Positions 16,288-25,561 of a DNA stretch of 64,000 bases are shown piece after piece. The position numbers were made by a program, and so were the translations under genes. Source of the stretch: Thiothrix winogradskyi (GTDB taxonomy: Bacteria; Pseudomonadota; Gammaproteobacteria; Thiotrichales; Thiotrichaceae). The DNA lies in assembly GCF_021650935.1 (NCBI RefSeq), contig NZ_CP091244.1, positions 2,108,001-2,172,000 of the forward strand. Reading direction: 5' to 3'. Under the pieces are notes generated by a model. That model saw only the letters and a program-made list of their open reading frames with translations. It had not been told where the DNA came from and searched no databases. Positions within the stretch are counted from its first letter, which is position 1. Each line of letters opens with the position of its first letter.

Positions 16288-17875
16288 TTTCGACTCCATG
16301 TTTTTCTGGGCAATCAAGCAGCGCTTGAAGCTTGGCTAACGGTAAACTTTCATTGCAACGAACTGTTACACAAGGTTCATTATCCTGCAATGGTTTGTAG
16401 TGGGTTAATTGTTGTTGCAACACCGCAAGATCGGCATCGGAGGCATCAGTGCCGATGTATTGGCGTTGCGTGATATTGGCTTGCAATTGTGCGGGTGTGC
16501 CGCTGAAATGCAAGATTAAAAATCTTACGTGCAATTGCTGTGCTAATGTTTGGAAACGCTGGCGTTGTGCAATATCTAGGAACGTGGCATCCACCACTAC
16601 TGGATAATCGTGCTGTAGTGCTAGGGTTGTCAGCGTTGCGAGTCGGTCATACGTGCGGGCGTTCATGGCAGGGTTGTAAAGACTGTCGGCAGGCAGGGTG
16701 GTGAGGCGTTTGCGTTCCACATCCGAACGTAGTTGGATGTAACCCCATTGTTCCACCAGTGGGCGGCAGCCCCATGACTTGCCCGAACCACTCAAGCCGT
16801 GCGTAATCAGTAAAGCCGCTTGACGCGCTTGGGTGTAGCTTGCTGCCAAGTTCAAGTAGTTGACGCAGTGTTGTAAACATTCCGCACGGGTGACTTCATC
16901 TTCCACTTGACTGAGGCGCAGGGCGTGAACTTTGGCACGTACCATTGCCCGATACACTTTGTAAAAATTGAGTACTGGCAATGCATCATAATCACCACTG
17001 GCGCTTAGCCAAGCATTGAGCAGACGGTTAGCCCAAGATGGTTTGCCCCGGTCCTCCAAGTCCATCAGGAGGAATGCTGTGTCGCTGGCAGTGTCAATCC
17101 AACGTAACGCTTCGTTGAATTCAATGCCGTCGAAAAAAGTGATTTTGCTGTCAATCAGGGCTATATTCCCCAGATGTAAATCGCCATGACAGGCGCGGAT
17201 ATGCCCATTTTGCCGACGTTGCAGTAAGTTGGTATGGCAGCGGGAGTATTCCTGTTGTGTCCAAGCTTCCAGTACACTCAGGCGGGTCATGAGCGTTGGT
17301 TGAAGTACTACTAGGTCATGCAGGTGTTGGCGCAGCATAGCGAAATTTTGTTGCATCGGTGCGAGGATGCTGTCCGGTGTTCCCCATGCGCTGGCAGTTG
17401 GTGCAGATTCTGCTTGCTGATGAAACTGGGTTAGGCGTGTGGCAATTTCGTCCATGTATTCAATGGGCAAATGCTCGGCGGCTAATAGCCTATCTAATTG
17501 TTGCGCGGGATCGAATTGCCGCATTTTGACTGCATATTCAACCACGGTAGCATTAATGGCGGCAGCGGGTGTGGCGGCTGACCCTAGCTGGTAGGTGTTG
17601 CCTATTTGCAGGATAGGCACTACTTCTAAGTAAATTTGTGGCGCTAAACGCCGGTTGAGGCGGATTTCCTCCTCACAAAAATGCTGTCTGTCAGCCAGTT
17701 GCGAAAAGTCGAGGAAGCCGAAGTTGACTGGCTTTTTTACTTTGTAAGCGAACTCGCCGGTCAGGAAAATGGTCGATATATGGGTGTGAATTACTTGTAT
17801 ATTGTGCGTTGTATGGGGGTAGAATGCGGGGTTGCGCATCGCCTCCCACAGAATGTCGGATGTGTGTAAGGACAT
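16277..17875 (-). CDS. Two-domain kinase: APH-like N-terminus plus P-loop ATPase C-terminus
   Basis: The protein has 532 residues. The N-terminal half resembles aminoglycoside phosphotransferases: ACHGDLHLGN (catalytic loop, about 228-237) and the metal-binding segment ITFFDGIEF. The C-terminal half has the P-loop GLSGSGKS at 360-367 and looks like a nucleoside/polynucleotide-kinase type AAA_33 ATPase (WGYIQLRSDVERKRL, DATFLD). This fused architecture is found in many environmental bacteria; its substrate is unknown. It is divergent from mrcB (48-bp gap) and overlaps the start of the next minus-strand gene. Confidence 0.85.
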   Translation of the reverse strand: MSLHTSDILWEAMRNPAFYPHTTHNIQVIHTHISTIFLTGEFAYKVKKPVNFGFLDFSQLADRQHFCEEEIRLNRRLAPQIYLEVVPILQIGNTYQLGSAATPAAAINATVVEYAVKMRQFDPAQQLDRLLAAEHLPIEYMDEIATRLTQFHQQAESAPTASAWGTPDSILAPMQQNFAMLRQHLHDLVVLQPTLMTRLSVLEAWTQQEYSRCHTNLLQRRQNGHIRACHGDLHLGNIALIDSKITFFDGIEFNEALRWIDTASDTAFLLMDLEDRGKPSWANRLLNAWLSASGDYDALPVLNFYKVYRAMVRAKVHALRLSQVEDEVTRAECLQHCVNYLNLAASYTQARQAALLITHGLSGSGKSWGCRPLVEQWGYIQLRSDVERKRLTTLPADSLYNPAMNARTYDRLATLTTLALQHDYPVVVDATFLDIAQRQRFQTLAQQLHVRFLILHFSGTPAQLQANITQRQYIGTDASDADLAVLQQQLTHYKPLQDNEPCVTVRCNESLPLAKLQALLDCPEKHGVENAP

Positions 17876-17923
17876 GCCATGTCTCTATGTGACCCGAAAA
17901 TATAAGCATAGCAGGAAAATAGT

Positions 17924-20341
17924 TTGAGTCAGGAAGTAAAACAGGAATCGGCATTACGCCGTTTCTTCAATGGGCTATGGTTTAGCGTCAGTCTGTTTGG
18001 GCGGGTTTTCCGCATCTTGTTATTGGTTGCCATCGTCTTAGGGTTATTGCTAGGTATCGTCTATACCTTGGAGCTGGATGATAAAGTGCGCGAGCAGTTC
18101 GAGGGCAGGCGCTGGGAATTGCCTGCACGGGTATTTGCGCGTCCACTGGATTTATATGAAGGGCAACAGCTCTTCGCCGACCATCTTGAGCAAGAGCTGA
18201 AGTTGCTAAATTACCGTTCAGTTGAGAAGCCTATTGAAACCGGGCAATACCAACGCCAGGGCAGTAAATTTGTTATCAATACCCGTGGCTTCCAGTTTGC
18301 AGATGATAAAGAGCCTGCACGTAGCATTAAAGTGAGTGTTGCCAATGGCAAAGTGGCAACGTTGGGTTATACGGATGGTAAAAACCCTCTGGATTTAATG
18401 CGTTTAGAGCCGGTATTGATTGGTAATTTCTACCCGCGTCAGAATGAAGACCGCGTATTGGTGCGCCAGCAGGATGTACCGCCGTTACTCCTTGCGGGCT
18501 TGGTGGCGGTTGAAGATAAGAAGTTTTACGAGCACCAAGGCGTTAACCCGATGGCGATTGGGCGGGCATTGGTGGCTAACCTTAAAGCAGGTCATACCGT
18601 GCAAGGTGGCAGTACCCTGACGCAACAGTTGGTGAAAAACTTCTACCTGACCAATGAGCGTAGTTGGAACCGCAAACTGAAAGAAGCCACGATGGCTTTC
18701 CTGCTGGAAATGCGTTACACCAAGCAAGATATTATGGAGGCCTACCTGAATGAAATTCATTTGGGGCAGGATGGCGACCGCGCTATCCACGGGTTTGGTT
18801 TGGCAGCACAATTTTATTTCAATCGCCCCATCTGGGAGTTGAAGCCCGACCAAGTGGCGCTGTTGATTGGTCTGGCGAAAGGGGCTGGCTATTACGACCC
18901 ACGCTTGCATCCTGACCGAGCGTTAACCCGGCGTAATTTGGTGTTGCAGGTAATGCTTAACGAAAAGGCGATTACCCCGGAAGTGTATGCGGAGGCCTTA
19001 GAGCAGCCATTGGGGGTTAGTGAGAAAAAACCGTCCGGCAACAGCCCCTTCCCAGCTTACTTGGATTTGGTACGTCAGCAATTGCAGCGTGATTACAAAG
19101 AAGAAGATGTGCGTAGCCAAGGATTGATGATTTTTACGGCGATGGATCCGATTGTGCAGTTGACCGCAGAAACGATCCTGCAAAACCGGGTCGGGCGTTT
19201 GGAACGTGCTGAACGCATTCCCAAGGGTAAGCTGAATGGTGCATTGATCATTAGCAGCGTGCAAGGTGGTGAAGTAATGGCCTTGGTGGGCAGCCGCGAT
19301 GTGCGCTATGCCGGTTATAACCGTGCGTTGACGGCGCAACGTCAGATAGGCTCACTGGTCAAGCCCGCCATTTATTTAGCAGCGTTGGCAAATCCCCAAA
19401 AATACAATTTGGCAACCCGCCTCAGCGACGGCCCGGTGACAGTGAAGTTGGGCGCGAAGAAATTCTGGCAGCCGAAAAATTACGACAATTCCAGTATGGG
19501 TGCAGTGACCTTGTTGAAAGCCATCACACTGTCCCGCAATACCCCCGCCGTGCGGGTAGGCGTTGGTGTTGGGCTGGATAATGTTATACAAACGTTGCAT
19601 GATTTGGGTATTCCTGGTGAGATTCCCGCTTACCCTTCGATTTTGCTGGGAGCGCTGGAGATGGCACCCATTGATGTGCAGCAAATGTACCAAACGCTGG
19701 CATCGGGCGGTTCGTATTCGCCTTTGAAAGCGATTCGTAGCGTGATGAATCCGCGTGGGCAAGTATTGACCCGCTACCCGTTGACGGTCAAACAGGTCGC
19801 CAGCCCTGAAGCAGCAGATTTATTAGCCTATGCCCTGCATCGGGTCACGATAGAGGGGACAGCCAAAGAACTTGCATCAACCTTGCCGGGGTGGAAAAAG
19901 GTAGCGGGTAAAACCGGCACAACCAACGACAAGAAAGATAGCTGGTTTGCCGGTTTTTCCGGGCAGCATGTGGTGACGGTCTGGGTGGGGCGTGATGACA
20001 ATAAACCCACCAATATGACTGGCGGTACGGGTGCACTGAAAGTGTGGTCAGATTTATTCAAAGTGTTACCGACCAAACCACTTCAGGTCGCGAGTTCTTC
20101 GCGTTTGGTCTGGGTTGATGTTGACCAGTCTACCGGGCTGCGGTTTAATCCGGCCTGCGGTAAAGCGATACGTACCCCGTTTATTAAGGGTACACAACCG
20201 CAGCAAACCAGTTATTGTGCGCCACCCACGCCAGTCGAACCTGTTGCGCCTGCGCCCTCAGCACCTGCGGGTGCGCCTGCGCCAGCCCCAGCTCAGCAGC
20301 CTTCTGATCGTTCTGGCTGGATTGATAATTTGATGCGATGA
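17924..20341 (+). CDS. mrcB: Bifunctional penicillin-binding protein 1B
   Basis: The enzyme polymerises and crosslinks peptidoglycan at the inner membrane. The protein has 805 residues with a membrane anchor at about 27-48. It has a UB2H-like N-terminal segment, a GT51 transglycosylase domain (EDKKFYEHQGV, GGSTLTQQLVKN) and a transpeptidase domain with S477 in SLVK, SRN, and KTGTT. The C-terminal tail is Pro/Ala-rich. The start is TTG at 17924. Its stop overlaps the next gene (ATGA), so a lipoprotein is coupled to it. Confidence 0.95.
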   Translation: MSQEVKQESALRRFFNGLWFSVSLFGRVFRILLLVAIVLGLLLGIVYTLELDDKVREQFEGRRWELPARVFARPLDLYEGQQLFADHLEQELKLLNYRSVEKPIETGQYQRQGSKFVINTRGFQFADDKEPARSIKVSVANGKVATLGYTDGKNPLDLMRLEPVLIGNFYPRQNEDRVLVRQQDVPPLLLAGLVAVEDKKFYEHQGVNPMAIGRALVANLKAGHTVQGGSTLTQQLVKNFYLTNERSWNRKLKEATMAFLLEMRYTKQDIMEAYLNEIHLGQDGDRAIHGFGLAAQFYFNRPIWELKPDQVALLIGLAKGAGYYDPRLHPDRALTRRNLVLQVMLNEKAITPEVYAEALEQPLGVSEKKPSGNSPFPAYLDLVRQQLQRDYKEEDVRSQGLMIFTAMDPIVQLTAETILQNRVGRLERAERIPKGKLNGALIISSVQGGEVMALVGSRDVRYAGYNRALTAQRQIGSLVKPAIYLAALANPQKYNLATRLSDGPVTVKLGAKKFWQPKNYDNSSMGAVTLLKAITLSRNTPAVRVGVGVGLDNVIQTLHDLGIPGEIPAYPSILLGALEMAPIDVQQMYQTLASGGSYSPLKAIRSVMNPRGQVLTRYPLTVKQVASPEAADLLAYALHRVTIEGTAKELASTLPGWKKVAGKTGTTNDKKDSWFAGFSGQHVVTVWVGRDDNKPTNMTGGTGALKVWSDLFKVLPTKPLQVASSSRLVWVDVDQSTGLRFNPACGKAIRTPFIKGTQPQQTSYCAPPTPVEPVAPAPSAPAGAPAPAPAQQPSDRSGWIDNLMR

Positions 20342-20880
20342 GAGTAATCATGACCCCCAATTCTCGTTATTTCGTCGGTATACCTGTTTTATTGGCAGGA
20401 TTGTTGTCAGCATGTTCCCCTAATCCGATGGTTTTGCAAGACCGGGTAGCCGCCGGGCGTAGTGTTGTGGTTTCGCCACGCGCTACAACACCTATCCCAC
20501 CTGAAAAACCGGCGATGCCAGCACCCACATTGAACAGTAGCAGTGAAGTGGTTATCCCTAAGAAGCCCGCAGCATCTGTTGCGCCAACTGAGGTGGTTAG
20601 TACTGCCCCACCGCCTGCCCCTGAACCTGTGGAAGTGTTAACGCCTAAAGTGTATCCCAGTTCCCCGGCTGTCAAAGCCCTCATGAAAACGGCGGATGCC
20701 GAAGCCGCCAGTGGCAATCTCGACAAAGCGGCGGATACCCTTGAACGTGCCTTGCGTATTGAGTCCGACAATCCCGATATATGGTTAAAACTGGCGAAGA
20801 TCAACGAACGCCAAGGCAACCGTGAGCAAGCTGCCAATATGCTCAGCAAAGCCAAAACCTATCAGGAGCAGCTCAATTAG
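20338..20880 (+). CDS. TPR-containing lipoprotein coupled to mrcB
   Basis: The protein has 180 residues. It has a lipoprotein signal with lipobox LLSAC (C26 from this start; a start at 20350 would give C22). A Pro-rich linker (about 40-105) is followed by helices typical of tetratricopeptide repeats: AEAASGNLDKAADTLERALR and PDIWLKLAKINERQGNREQA. It overlaps the mrcB stop, and an outer-membrane lipoprotein partner for PBP1B (compare LpoB) is a reasonable but untested idea. It has no sequence motif of LpoB itself. Confidence 0.8.
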   Translation: MRVIMTPNSRYFVGIPVLLAGLLSACSPNPMVLQDRVAAGRSVVVSPRATTPIPPEKPAMPAPTLNSSSEVVIPKKPAASVAPTEVVSTAPPPAPEPVEVLTPKVYPSSPAVKALMKTADAEAASGNLDKAADTLERALRIESDNPDIWLKLAKINERQGNREQAANMLSKAKTYQEQLN

Positions 20881-20899
20881 CACTTCTGGCACGATACCA

Positions 20900-22876
20900 A
20901 TGCCGTTGGAGCAAAGTGATTTATTGGGTGAGTCTGGCCTGTTTGCGCAATGGATTGACGGCTTCCAAGCCCGTCCGCAACAGCAAGCCATGTTGCAGGC
21001 GGTACAAGCAGCCCTGCAAACGCAAGGCACAGCGGTGATTGAAGCAGGCACTGGCGTAGGCAAAACCTTTGCTTACCTCGCCCCCGCCTTATTGTGCGAC
21101 GAGCGGGTGATCATTTCCACCGGCAGCAAAACCCTGCAAGATCAGCTTTACCACAAAGATTTGCCCTTGGTGCGCAAAGCGCTAAAAAGTGCAGTCAAAA
21201 CCGCCCTGCTCAAAGGGCGTGCTAATTACCTGTGTTCCCACCGTTTGAAAACGACCTTGGATGAAGGTCGTTTGCCGGATCGTAAAAGTGTGACATGGTT
21301 GCACCGGATTCGTGATTGGTCGGAATTAACCAGTCACGGCGATATTGCCGAGTTATCCGCCGTGCCGCACGATGCGGAAATTTGGGGGCGGGTGACATCC
21401 ACCACCGAAAATTGCCTAGGTGCGGAATGCGGTGATTACCAAGAGTGCTTTGTGGTGAAAGCGCGGCGGGCAGCGCAGGAAGCCGACATTGTGGTGGTGA
21501 ATCACCACCTGTTTTTTGCGGATATGGCGCTCAAAGAAGAAGGTTTTGGCGAATTGCTGCCACTGGCGAATGTGGTAGTGTTGGATGAGGCGCATCAATT
21601 GCCAGAAATCGCCTCGGCATTTTTCAGCGACACGTTTAGCAGCCGCCAATTGTTCGATTGGAAACGCGATACGCTGGTGGAGGCGTTGGAAAATGCTTCC
21701 GATATGCCGCAGATTCGTGAATTTCTGGATCATTTGGAAAAAGCGGTGATGGATTTACGCTTGGCAATGGATACGCCTGGGCAGCGAGCGCCGTGGATTC
21801 GCATCAGTAATAAACCCGCGATTGTGCAACATTTGCAAGCGCTTGACGTGAGTATGACCGATTTGGCGGCATTGCTGGAACACGCCGCCGAACGCAGCAA
21901 GGGGTTGCAGTCGTGCTACGAACGGTTGTTGGAACAACAAGCACGGCTAGCACGAGTACACGCGCCCGCGCCGGATACGGTGCAATGGTTTGAAACCTTT
22001 ACCCGTGGTTTTGTGATTACTACTACCCCGTTGGACGTGTCGGTTCCTTTCAAAAAATGCATGGAAGAATTGCCGTGCAGTTGGGTAATGACCTCGGCGA
22101 CGTTGGCGGTAGGGCAGTCATTTGAGCATTTTAATCAGCGCATGGGCTTGGATACCGCCACCACGTTGCAATTGGATAGCCCGTTTGATTATTGGCATAA
22201 TTCCTTGCTGTATTTACCGCCTAACTTGCCAGAACCGCAAGATGCTGATTTTGTGTCAGCCTTGGTGGAGGCGGCGATTCCGGTGATTAAAGCCTGTGGC
22301 GGGCGCACGTTTATGTTGTTTACCAGTTATCGGGCCTTGCATGAGGCGGCCGAATTGCTGCAAGACCGTTTTGAGTATCCGTTGTTGATTCAAGGCGAAT
22401 CACCGCAGCGCGATATGATTGAGCGCTTTCGGGAATTGGGCAATGCGGTATTGCTGGGTACGGCGAGTTTCTGGGAAGGCGTGGATGTGCGCGGTGAAGC
22501 CTTGAGTTGCGTGATTATTGATAAGCTGCCATTTGCTGCCCCTAACGATCCGGTGACGGAAGCACGGCTGGATAGCATCCGCAAGCGTGGCGGCAATCCG
22601 TTTGGTGAATACCAGATTCCGCAGGCGGTGATTACCTTGAAGCAAGGGGTCGGGCGCTTGATTCGGGATCAGCAGGATCGCGGGGTGCTGATGATTTGCG
22701 ATATTCGTTTGCGTACCCGCAGTTATGGCAAAATTTTCCTCGATAGCTTGCCGCGTATGCCACGTACCCAAAAATTAGAAATTGTTGAACGGTTTTTTGC
22801 TAATAAAATACCCCCCATCCCCAACCCTTCCCCCGCAGGGGGCGTAAGAGATACCAATGAAATTACTAGCCCTTGA
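20900..22876 (+). CDS. yoaA: ATP-dependent DNA helicase, YoaA/DinG family
   Basis: The protein has 658 residues from ATG 20900 (MPLEQSD), the family-like start; a 26-codon upstream extension would overlap the TPR gene. Walker A is EAGTGVGKT (about 48-57), motif II is VVLDEAH, and motif VI is QGVGRLIRD. Four cysteines for a 4Fe-4S cluster are present (one in RANYLC, three in CLGAECGDYQEC). The normal end (KLEIVERFF) is extended by about 25 residues encoded by a palindromic repeat half-element. The stop lies 20 bases inside tsaB. Confidence 0.93.
   Translation: MPLEQSDLLGESGLFAQWIDGFQARPQQQAMLQAVQAALQTQGTAVIEAGTGVGKTFAYLAPALLCDERVIISTGSKTLQDQLYHKDLPLVRKALKSAVKTALLKGRANYLCSHRLKTTLDEGRLPDRKSVTWLHRIRDWSELTSHGDIAELSAVPHDAEIWGRVTSTTENCLGAECGDYQECFVVKARRAAQEADIVVVNHHLFFADMALKEEGFGELLPLANVVVLDEAHQLPEIASAFFSDTFSSRQLFDWKRDTLVEALENASDMPQIREFLDHLEKAVMDLRLAMDTPGQRAPWIRISNKPAIVQHLQALDVSMTDLAALLEHAAERSKGLQSCYERLLEQQARLARVHAPAPDTVQWFETFTRGFVITTTPLDVSVPFKKCMEELPCSWVMTSATLAVGQSFEHFNQRMGLDTATTLQLDSPFDYWHNSLLYLPPNLPEPQDADFVSALVEAAIPVIKACGGRTFMLFTSYRALHEAAELLQDRFEYPLLIQGESPQRDMIERFRELGNAVLLGTASFWEGVDVRGEALSCVIIDKLPFAAPNDPVTEARLDSIRKRGGNPFGEYQIPQAVITLKQGVGRLIRDQQDRGVLMICDIRLRTRSYGKIFLDSLPRMPRTQKLEIVERFFANKIPPIPNPSPAGGVRDTNEITSP
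22805..22846. repeat. Half of a C-rich palindromic element (family B) at the yoaA/tsaB junction
   Basis: The run ATACCCCCCATCCCCAACCC followed by TTCCCCCGCAGGGGG matches the left arm of the element inside hypF (54039-54160), but the right arm is missing. It replaces the normal 3' end of yoaA, giving the helicase an extra tail containing IPPIPNPSPAGG, and it lies immediately upstream of the tsaB start. Confidence 0.75.
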
Positions 22877-23555
22877 TACCTCGACTGAAGCTTGTTCTGC
22901 TGCTGTGTATGCAGATGGTACAACGTTCTGCGAATTTGAATTGACCCCAAGAGCGCACACGCAATTGATTTTGCCGATGGTGGAAAGCGTGCTGGCGGCG
23001 GCGGGCTTGCGCTTGGCGGATGTGGATGCGCTTGCGGTCGGGTGCGGCCCCGGTGCGTTTACGGGGATTCGTATTGGTGTGGGTGTGGCGCAAGGCTTGG
23101 CGATGGCGGCGAATAAGCCGGTGATTGCGCTGTCTACTTTGGCGGCATTGGCGCAGCAGGCGTATGTGCAACACGGCGCAACACAAGTATTAGTGGCGTT
23201 GGATGCGCGGATGGGCGAAGTGTATTGGGGGCAATATGCGTTGCAGGATGGGTTGATGCACTTGCAGGGTGTCGAGCAAGTGTGCGCTCCGGTGGATGCG
23301 CCAGTGCCGGAAACGGCAGGCTGGTTTGCGATTGGGCATGGCTGGTCGGCTTACACTGATGTGTTGCAGGCGCGGTTTGGCGATAAATTGACTGGCGTGG
23401 ATGCGGAATCGTTACCGGCGGCGGAATTTATGTTGCCCTTAGCCCTGGCTGGTTGGCAAGCAGGCAAAGCAGCCGCGCCAGAAGCTGCGCAGCCGGTTTA
23501 CTTGCGGAATAAGATTGCGTTGACCACGCAAGAACGGTTGGCTGTTCAACGCTAA
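22857..23555 (+). CDS. tsaB: tRNA threonylcarbamoyladenosine biosynthesis protein TsaB
   Basis: TsaB partners TsaD in adding threonylcarbamoyl to A37 of ANN-decoding tRNAs. The protein has 232 residues of the ASKHA fold: LALDTSTEACSAAVY, HTQLILPMV and GCGPGAFTGIRIG. It starts 20 bases before the yoaA stop. The sequence just before its ATG belongs to the palindromic half-element, so its ribosome-binding region (TAAGAG) was probably reshaped by that insertion. Confidence 0.95.
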   Translation: MKLLALDTSTEACSAAVYADGTTFCEFELTPRAHTQLILPMVESVLAAAGLRLADVDALAVGCGPGAFTGIRIGVGVAQGLAMAANKPVIALSTLAALAQQAYVQHGATQVLVALDARMGEVYWGQYALQDGLMHLQGVEQVCAPVDAPVPETAGWFAIGHGWSAYTDVLQARFGDKLTGVDAESLPAAEFMLPLALAGWQAGKAAAPEAAQPVYLRNKIALTTQERLAVQR

Positions 23556-23609
23556 GAATTGGTGGCATAGTCAAGTCATCATCTGACCAATGCTAAGTGA
23601 GGAAATATC

Positions 23610-24071
23610 ATGGAGTGGCAAGCTGTTATTGATAACCCGTTGTTGCAGGATCTGCCTTTCAAGATTGAACTGAACAAATGGGGAAAAATTCTGATGAGTC
23701 CAGCCAGTAATAATCACGGGCGGTTGCAATATTTGATTGGCTCGCGGCTGGAGCGCGGTAAGGGTGGTGGCACAGTGATTATGGAATGCTCTGTTCAAAC
23801 CACAGATGGGGTGAAAGTGGCGGATGTGGCGTGGGCATCTGATGTGTTTATTGCTGAACACGGTTTCCAAACGCCGTACAAGGTTGCCCCCGAAATTTGT
23901 GTTGAAATCACCAGCCCTTCCAATTCCAAAGCGGAAATGGAAGAGAAAGTGCAGCTTTATCTGGCAAAAGGCGCGAAGGAAGTTTGGGTGTGTGATGACC
24001 GTGGACAAACGCGCTATTACGCCCCTATTGGTGAGATGGAACGTTCCCGTGAAGTGTTAGACGGGTTCTGA
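23610..24071 (+). CDS. Uma2-family protein, copy 2
   Basis: The protein has 153 residues with the same layout as the copy at 1561-2037: LPFKIELNKWGKILMSP, VADVAWASD, APEICVEITSPS and KGAKEVWVCD. The acidic and lysine residues of the PD-(D/E)XK-like core are kept. It converges on cysZ with a 15-bp overlap. A good SD (AAGTGAGGAAAT) lies just upstream of the ATG. The role of Uma2 proteins is unknown. Confidence 0.85.
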   Translation: MEWQAVIDNPLLQDLPFKIELNKWGKILMSPASNNHGRLQYLIGSRLERGKGGGTVIMECSVQTTDGVKVADVAWASDVFIAEHGFQTPYKVAPEICVEITSPSNSKAEMEEKVQLYLAKGAKEVWVCDDRGQTRYYAPIGEMERSREVLDGF

Positions 24072-24785
24072 GAGTTTACGCACCCAAAACGCTGTGCCAC
24101 CCGCTACGCCTACGGGCATGGCAAAGAAATTCACCACCGGAATCGCGGTCATCAACGATAGCAGCCAGCCAAATCCAAGCGCTTCGCTGCGATGCTTTTT
24201 CAACGCTATTAATTCATCCTTGAAAAATAGGTTGTGGTTGCCCATTGGGTAGTCGGCGTATTCAATCGCCAGCATCCATGCGCCAAACAACGTCCATGCG
24301 ATGGGCGCGATGATATTGACGCCCGGAATCACCGTGATGATCAGCAGTAAAATTAACCATTTACCCATATACCACAGCTTGCCAAGTTCACTGCGGAAGG
24401 TGCGCACAATCAGTGCGGGCAGGCTTTTATAGCCCTCGAATTCAGGGATGGGCTGCCCATTGAGACGCGCTTCGACCCGTTCGGCGAGTACCGAATTGAA
24501 TGGCGCGGCAAGAATATTGGCGACGATAGAAAACACGTAAAATACCGCGAAGAAAATCAGCACGGCGAACACAGGCCATAGCAGCCATTCCAGCCAAGTT
24601 AACCAGCTTGGTAATAGCCGTGCCATCCAAGCATCAAGTTGCGATGTTGCCAGCCAGATACCGCCGGAAAATATCACAATGTTGATCAGTAGCGGCACAA
24701 CCACAAACGGGCGAATGCCTTGCTGCGTAATGAGTGACAGCCCGCTAAACACGTAGCTAAAGCCCTTGAACAATCCCGTTATCAT
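24057..24785 (-). CDS. cysZ: Sulfate transporter CysZ (EI24 family)
   Basis: CysZ imports sulfate across the inner membrane for cysteine synthesis. The protein has 242 residues and several hydrophobic helices (LITQQGIRPFVVVPLLINIVIFSGG, LLWPVFAVLIFFAVFYVFS, LILLLIITVIPGVN). Features of the family are the NILAAPFNSVLAERVE loop and YADYPMGNH. It is divergent from the nitroreductase gene. Confidence 0.9.
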   Translation of the reverse strand: MITGLFKGFSYVFSGLSLITQQGIRPFVVVPLLINIVIFSGGIWLATSQLDAWMARLLPSWLTWLEWLLWPVFAVLIFFAVFYVFSIVANILAAPFNSVLAERVEARLNGQPIPEFEGYKSLPALIVRTFRSELGKLWYMGKWLILLLIITVIPGVNIIAPIAWTLFGAWMLAIEYADYPMGNHNLFFKDELIALKKHRSEALGFGWLLSLMTAIPVVNFFAMPVGVAGGTAFWVRKLSEPV

Positions 24786-24869
24786 TGTCTATTCCCTGTT
24801 CTCGATAGTGATGGTGTGGCTATACTGTAGCGCATTTAGCGCACTGTTTTAAGTTAAGGAGTTTTAACC

Positions 24870-25493
24870 ATGCAATCATTCATGCAAGCAATGAATTTCC
24901 GCCATGCCTGTAAAAAATTTGATCCCGCCCGTCAGATTCCAGCGGATGAGTTCCAGCAGATTTTGGAATGTGGGCGTTTGTCGCCGTCGTCTTTCGGGAT
25001 GGAGCATTGGCATTTTGTGGTGGTGCAAACCCCGGCATTGCGTGAGCAGTTGCGGGAGGCGTGCTGGAATCAGCCGCAAATTACCGAGAGTAGCCATGTG
25101 GTGGTGATTTTGGCGAAAACCGCAGCGGTTGAGCCGGGTAGTGATTATGTGCAGCGACTTTTCGGGCGGCGTGGTTTGCCAGCGGAAGCATCAGCGGTCT
25201 ATCTGGAGCGTTATGCCGCGCACAATGCCAGCGAAATCAAGCCCTACATGAACACGTTTGCGTGGAGTGCCAAGCAGTGCTACCTCGCACTGGCAAACAT
25301 GATGACGGGGGCTGCGAGTCTGGGGATTGATTCTTGCCCGATTGAGGGTTTTTCCAAAGCAGGGGTGGAGGCATTGCTGGGCATTGATGCTGAGCAATAC
25401 GGTGTCGCGGTGTTGGTAACGTTTGGCTACCGTGCAGGCGAGCAGACGCCGCGTTTGCGCCAAGCGTTAGCGGATTTGGTGGAATACCGTTGA
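24870..25493 (+). CDS. Nitroreductase-family NAD(P)H-dependent FMN oxidoreductase
   Basis: The protein has 207 residues of the nitroreductase fold: N-terminal FRHACKKFDP, then LSPSSFGMEHWHFVVV, which binds FMN phosphate, and the C-terminal GYRAGEQTPR. Such enzymes reduce nitroaromatics, quinones or flavins using a dimer-bound FMN; the substrate cannot be read from the sequence. A good SD (AAGGAG) precedes the ATG. It stands alone before the hydrogenase region. Confidence 0.88.
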   Translation: MQSFMQAMNFRHACKKFDPARQIPADEFQQILECGRLSPSSFGMEHWHFVVVQTPALREQLREACWNQPQITESSHVVVILAKTAAVEPGSDYVQRLFGRRGLPAEASAVYLERYAAHNASEIKPYMNTFAWSAKQCYLALANMMTGAASLGIDSCPIEGFSKAGVEALLGIDAEQYGVAVLVTFGYRAGEQTPRLRQALADLVEYR

Positions 25494-25529
25494 ACTTGGG
25501 GTTTGCACAACGGTGTACGGTTTACGTGA

Positions 25530-25545
25530 TGGCACACTATGTGCT
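25530..25545 (+). promoter_or_regulatory. Candidate sigma-54 promoter upstream of hupK
   Basis: TGGCAC, five bases, then GTGCT gives GG at 25531-25532 and GC at 25543-25544, the required 12-base spacing. The -12 element is weaker than at hupS (GTGC rather than TTGC). Transcription would start near 25556, only about 6 bases before the GTG at 25562. If the promoter is real, translation may start at the ATG 25595 instead. Confidence 0.5.
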
Positions 25546-25561
25546 TATATAGCTGGAATAT

